Positions 5,859 through 7,296 of a stretch of DNA of 7,296 bases are shown in pieces. Below the pieces are notes generated by a model. It worked only from the letters and a program-made list of their open reading frames with translations. It searched no databases and was not told the DNA's origin. A program made the position numbers and the translations under genes. This DNA is from Planctomycetota bacterium (GTDB lineage Bacteria > Planctomycetota > Phycisphaerae > WQYP01): NCBI GenBank assembly GCA_021795535.1, contig JAJYPG010000058.1, forward strand, positions 1 to 7,296. Reading direction: 5' to 3'. The first letter of the stretch is position 1; the number at the start of each line of letters is the position of its first letter.

Positions 5859-5862
5859 GGAG
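5859..5862 (+). promoter_or_regulatory. Shine-Dalgarno site fixing the start at 5870
   Basis: GGAG lies seven bases before ATG 5870. It supports this start over the TTG at 5819, which would add 17 residues ahead of the signal sequence and has no such site. Confidence 0.7.
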
Positions 5863-5869
5863 AATTTCC

Positions 5870-7003
5870 ATGCTTGTCAGACAAATGCGTACTTACAGGA
5901 TAGTTTATGGGAGCTGGTGGACAGCGATTCCGGCGGTCTTCACGCTGGTGGTTGCGTGCTCGCGGCTTATTGGGACGGCGCCCATGAACTCGCCAGCAAT
6001 GGCCGCCGGGGCGGTACCCAACCATTGGGTAGGGGCGTGGGCGGCACCGCAGACGCCGAGGGTTCCCCGTAAACCGGTGCTGTTCAACGGGGTTCGCTGC
6101 ACGATTACCGGGCCACGGGAAATTTCGTCCGGCAAAATAATGGATGTCGAAATTACGGTGATCAATCACAGCGCGCGGCCAATCGGCATCCCTGGCCAGA
6201 TCCAACCCTGGCTGGTCTTTCCCGGCACTTGGTGCTGGGGACCCAATAACATATTGCCCGCGCCGTTGCTACGCTACGTGATGGATGGATACAGAGCACC
6301 CGAAGTTGGCTCGCGTATGGCGAGCGCCGCCATGCCGCGTGAGAGCTTCAGGATGCCCCTGCCATTAAGCTTTTCCCACATCTTCGACCTGAGCGTCCCT
6401 GGAAAATATCAAGCCCAACTTGCTGGCATGGGCGTGGTCAGCAATGTGATCAAGTTTCGCGTGCTGCCACCCAGGGATAAACCCAACGGACCGGCGGTAC
6501 GCGAATTTCCTGCCAAGTTGCCCAAGGGATTCGCCTGGGGAAGCGGCTGGCACAGCGTGCAAATGGCTGCATATGTGAAAAGTAATCCCGGCATCGCCAA
6601 TCCAATGGCCCGTGTACAAATATTATTCCGCTGCGCTGGCAAACACGCTGCGACAATATCCCTCACCGGGAATCCGCATATCGACTTTGCGCGCCGCAAA
6701 ATGATCGGGCCATTTCACACATTCAAGGCGATCGATGGCAAGCCCGTACCGCTGACCGCATATGGCAGGTTATTAGCCGACCATCGGCAATCCACTGCCA
6801 CAGCCAAGGCGTATACGCTGAAGCCCGGCGTCATCTACACCTATTGGCGGCCGTTGGTACTGAACCGAGAGTTTGATCTTTCCGTGTACGGGCCCTACGA
6901 GTTTTCCGCGCGTTTGCATGGTGCCGAATTGAAAACGGCCCCGGCGACCATGTATGTCGGTGTGCAGTCCCGGTTTTATAAGCATCTAAAAATCCCGGGG
7001 TGA
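5870..7003 (+). CDS. Exported, probably lipid-anchored protein with two Ig-like domains
   Basis: A 377-residue protein I do not recognise by name. The N-terminus has basic residues (Arg4, Arg7, Arg10), a hydrophobic stretch WWTAIPAVFTLVVA (16-29) and then Cys30. VVAC fits the lipobox pattern, and Ser31 would favour outer-membrane sorting if the lipoprotein pathway applies. A signal peptidase I site near AMAAG (44-48) is the alternative. The mature part seems to contain two beta-sandwich units ending in a similar way: IFDLSVPGKYQAQL...SNVIKFRV (171-198) and EFDLSVYGPYEFSARL...APATMYV (334-363). FDLSV-x-G-x-Y followed by alternating hydrophobic strands is typical of Ig-like/CARDB-type folds. 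No catalytic motif is evident, so a structural, binding or cell-surface role is inferred. It follows another exported-protein gene by 53 bases and may be cotranscribed with it. Confidence 0.85.
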   Translation: MLVRQMRTYRIVYGSWWTAIPAVFTLVVACSRLIGTAPMNSPAMAAGAVPNHWVGAWAAPQTPRVPRKPVLFNGVRCTITGPREISSGKIMDVEITVINHSARPIGIPGQIQPWLVFPGTWCWGPNNILPAPLLRYVMDGYRAPEVGSRMASAAMPRESFRMPLPLSFSHIFDLSVPGKYQAQLAGMGVVSNVIKFRVLPPRDKPNGPAVREFPAKLPKGFAWGSGWHSVQMAAYVKSNPGIANPMARVQILFRCAGKHAATISLTGNPHIDFARRKMIGPFHTFKAIDGKPVPLTAYGRLLADHRQSTATAKAYTLKPGVIYTYWRPLVLNREFDLSVYGPYEFSARLHGAELKTAPATMYVGVQSRFYKHLKIPG

Positions 7004-7053
7004 TGTGCCAGCGGAATCCGGCTGCAACGCGAAATTTCCTTCGTTCACCCTAA

Positions 7054-7296
7054 ACAACGCAATACAAAGCCTTGCAGGCCGATTCCTTTGGCTCACCGCC
7101 GTCTGGCAGTTATACTGATTCCATAAGCCCGACGCAGCCGTCGACAATCTCGAGTGCGACACTGACGTTTACGCCGCTGATTGCGGGGTATTGAGCAGTT
7201 TCCGTGAGTTGTTCTGTGACCGTCACCGACACTAAGACCAATCAATGTTTGACCGGCAGCGCCAACGCCGGGCCGCAGGATCTGACGAGCTATACG
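7054..7296 (+). pseudogene. Broken Ig-like secreted-protein fragment, continues past window
   Basis: One frame, open from 7054, reads SGSYTDSISPTQPSTISSAT, then LTFTPLIAGY, an in-frame TGA at 7192-7194, then AVSVSCSVTVTDTKTNQCLT and GSANAGPQDLTSYT to the window edge. The sense resumes in the same frame with no shift, and the pattern TLTFTP-x-x-AG-x-Y-x-VSV is that of bacterial Ig-like domains. No start codon with a ribosome binding site and no signal peptide precede it. I read it as a decayed gene, although a sequencing error at the TGA is possible. From memory, GPQDLTSYT-type segments precede YYYYTSSG-type segments in such proteins, so this may be the upstream half of the family represented at 5085-5816. 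Confidence 0.6.

Noticed and set aside
5446..6072. 208-codon + frame overlapping two exported-protein genes
   Set aside because: Arg/Thr/Pro-rich translation without motifs, spanning the end of one better gene and the start of another in a different frame.
5852..6205. 117-codon minus-strand frame antisense to the lipoprotein gene
   Set aside because: It mirrors the codon bias of the real + gene, has no ribosome binding site, and its product is rich in Arg/Pro/His as expected of an antisense shadow.
7007..7024. GCCAGCGG/CCGGCTGC hairpin after the lipoprotein gene as a terminator
   Set aside because: The stem needs a bulge and a three-base loop and is not followed by a T-run.
7088..7116. TTGGCT-N17-TATACT, a good-looking promoter
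   Set aside because: It lies inside the Ig-like coding remnant, where the same bases encode SGSYTDS. The resemblance to GTTATACTGA at 4523-4532 is probably chance. Without a downstream start codon and ribosome binding site I do not call it.

Overview
The window looks like chromosomal DNA of a free-living Gram-negative-type bacterium of moderate GC content (judged by eye). The diverged RNase HII-like protein (IDEAGYGPLLGP) and the secreted Ig-like proteins sitting among short genomic repeats suggest Planctomycetota (perhaps Phycisphaerae-like) or a related PVC lineage. That placement is inference; there is no rRNA or universal marker gene here to confirm it. All credible genes lie on the + strand. 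I saw no tRNA, rRNA, CRISPR array or transposase gene.

Layout. (1) 2-577 is the 3' part of an RluA-family pseudouridine synthase gene, cut by the window edge. (2) 599-859 is a leftover C-terminal piece of an alpha/beta-hydrolase (esterase) gene. (3) 860-1056 is a control region with a candidate promoter overlapped by a dyad. (4) 1057-2976 is a tight two-gene operon: a small YwgA/Panacea-like protein, then an HD-domain dNTPase-like phosphohydrolase of the COG1078/YwfO type. (5) 2977-3198 is intergenic, with a long hairpin and a promoter whose start point falls almost on the next ATG. (6) 3199-4191 is a stand-alone RNase HII-like gene, predicted to be leaderless. (7) 4192-4595 is noncoding, with a candidate promoter near its end. 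(8) 4596-5816 is an open frame whose second half is a secreted-protein domain. Its first part runs through an 8-bp tandem repeat and a REP-like palindrome and may not be genuine coding sequence. (9) 5870-7003 encodes a probable exported lipoprotein with two Ig-like domains. (10) 7054-7296 is a broken piece of an Ig-like secreted protein, probably of the same family as (8).

How it fits together. The left part is housekeeping RNA modification plus debris. The centre holds nucleotide and nucleic-acid enzymes: the HD pair, which I suggest as a candidate self-regulated or defence-type module, and the RNase H-fold protein, each with its own similar promoter (TTGC-type -35, 17-bp spacer, TATATAAGT). 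The right part is a fast-changing surface/secretome region with repeats, chimeric starts and decayed paralogues. The most interesting points are the YwgA-like/HD pair with its promoter dyad, the leaderless RNase HII-like gene, and the octamer repeat that could switch the reading frame of a secreted protein.
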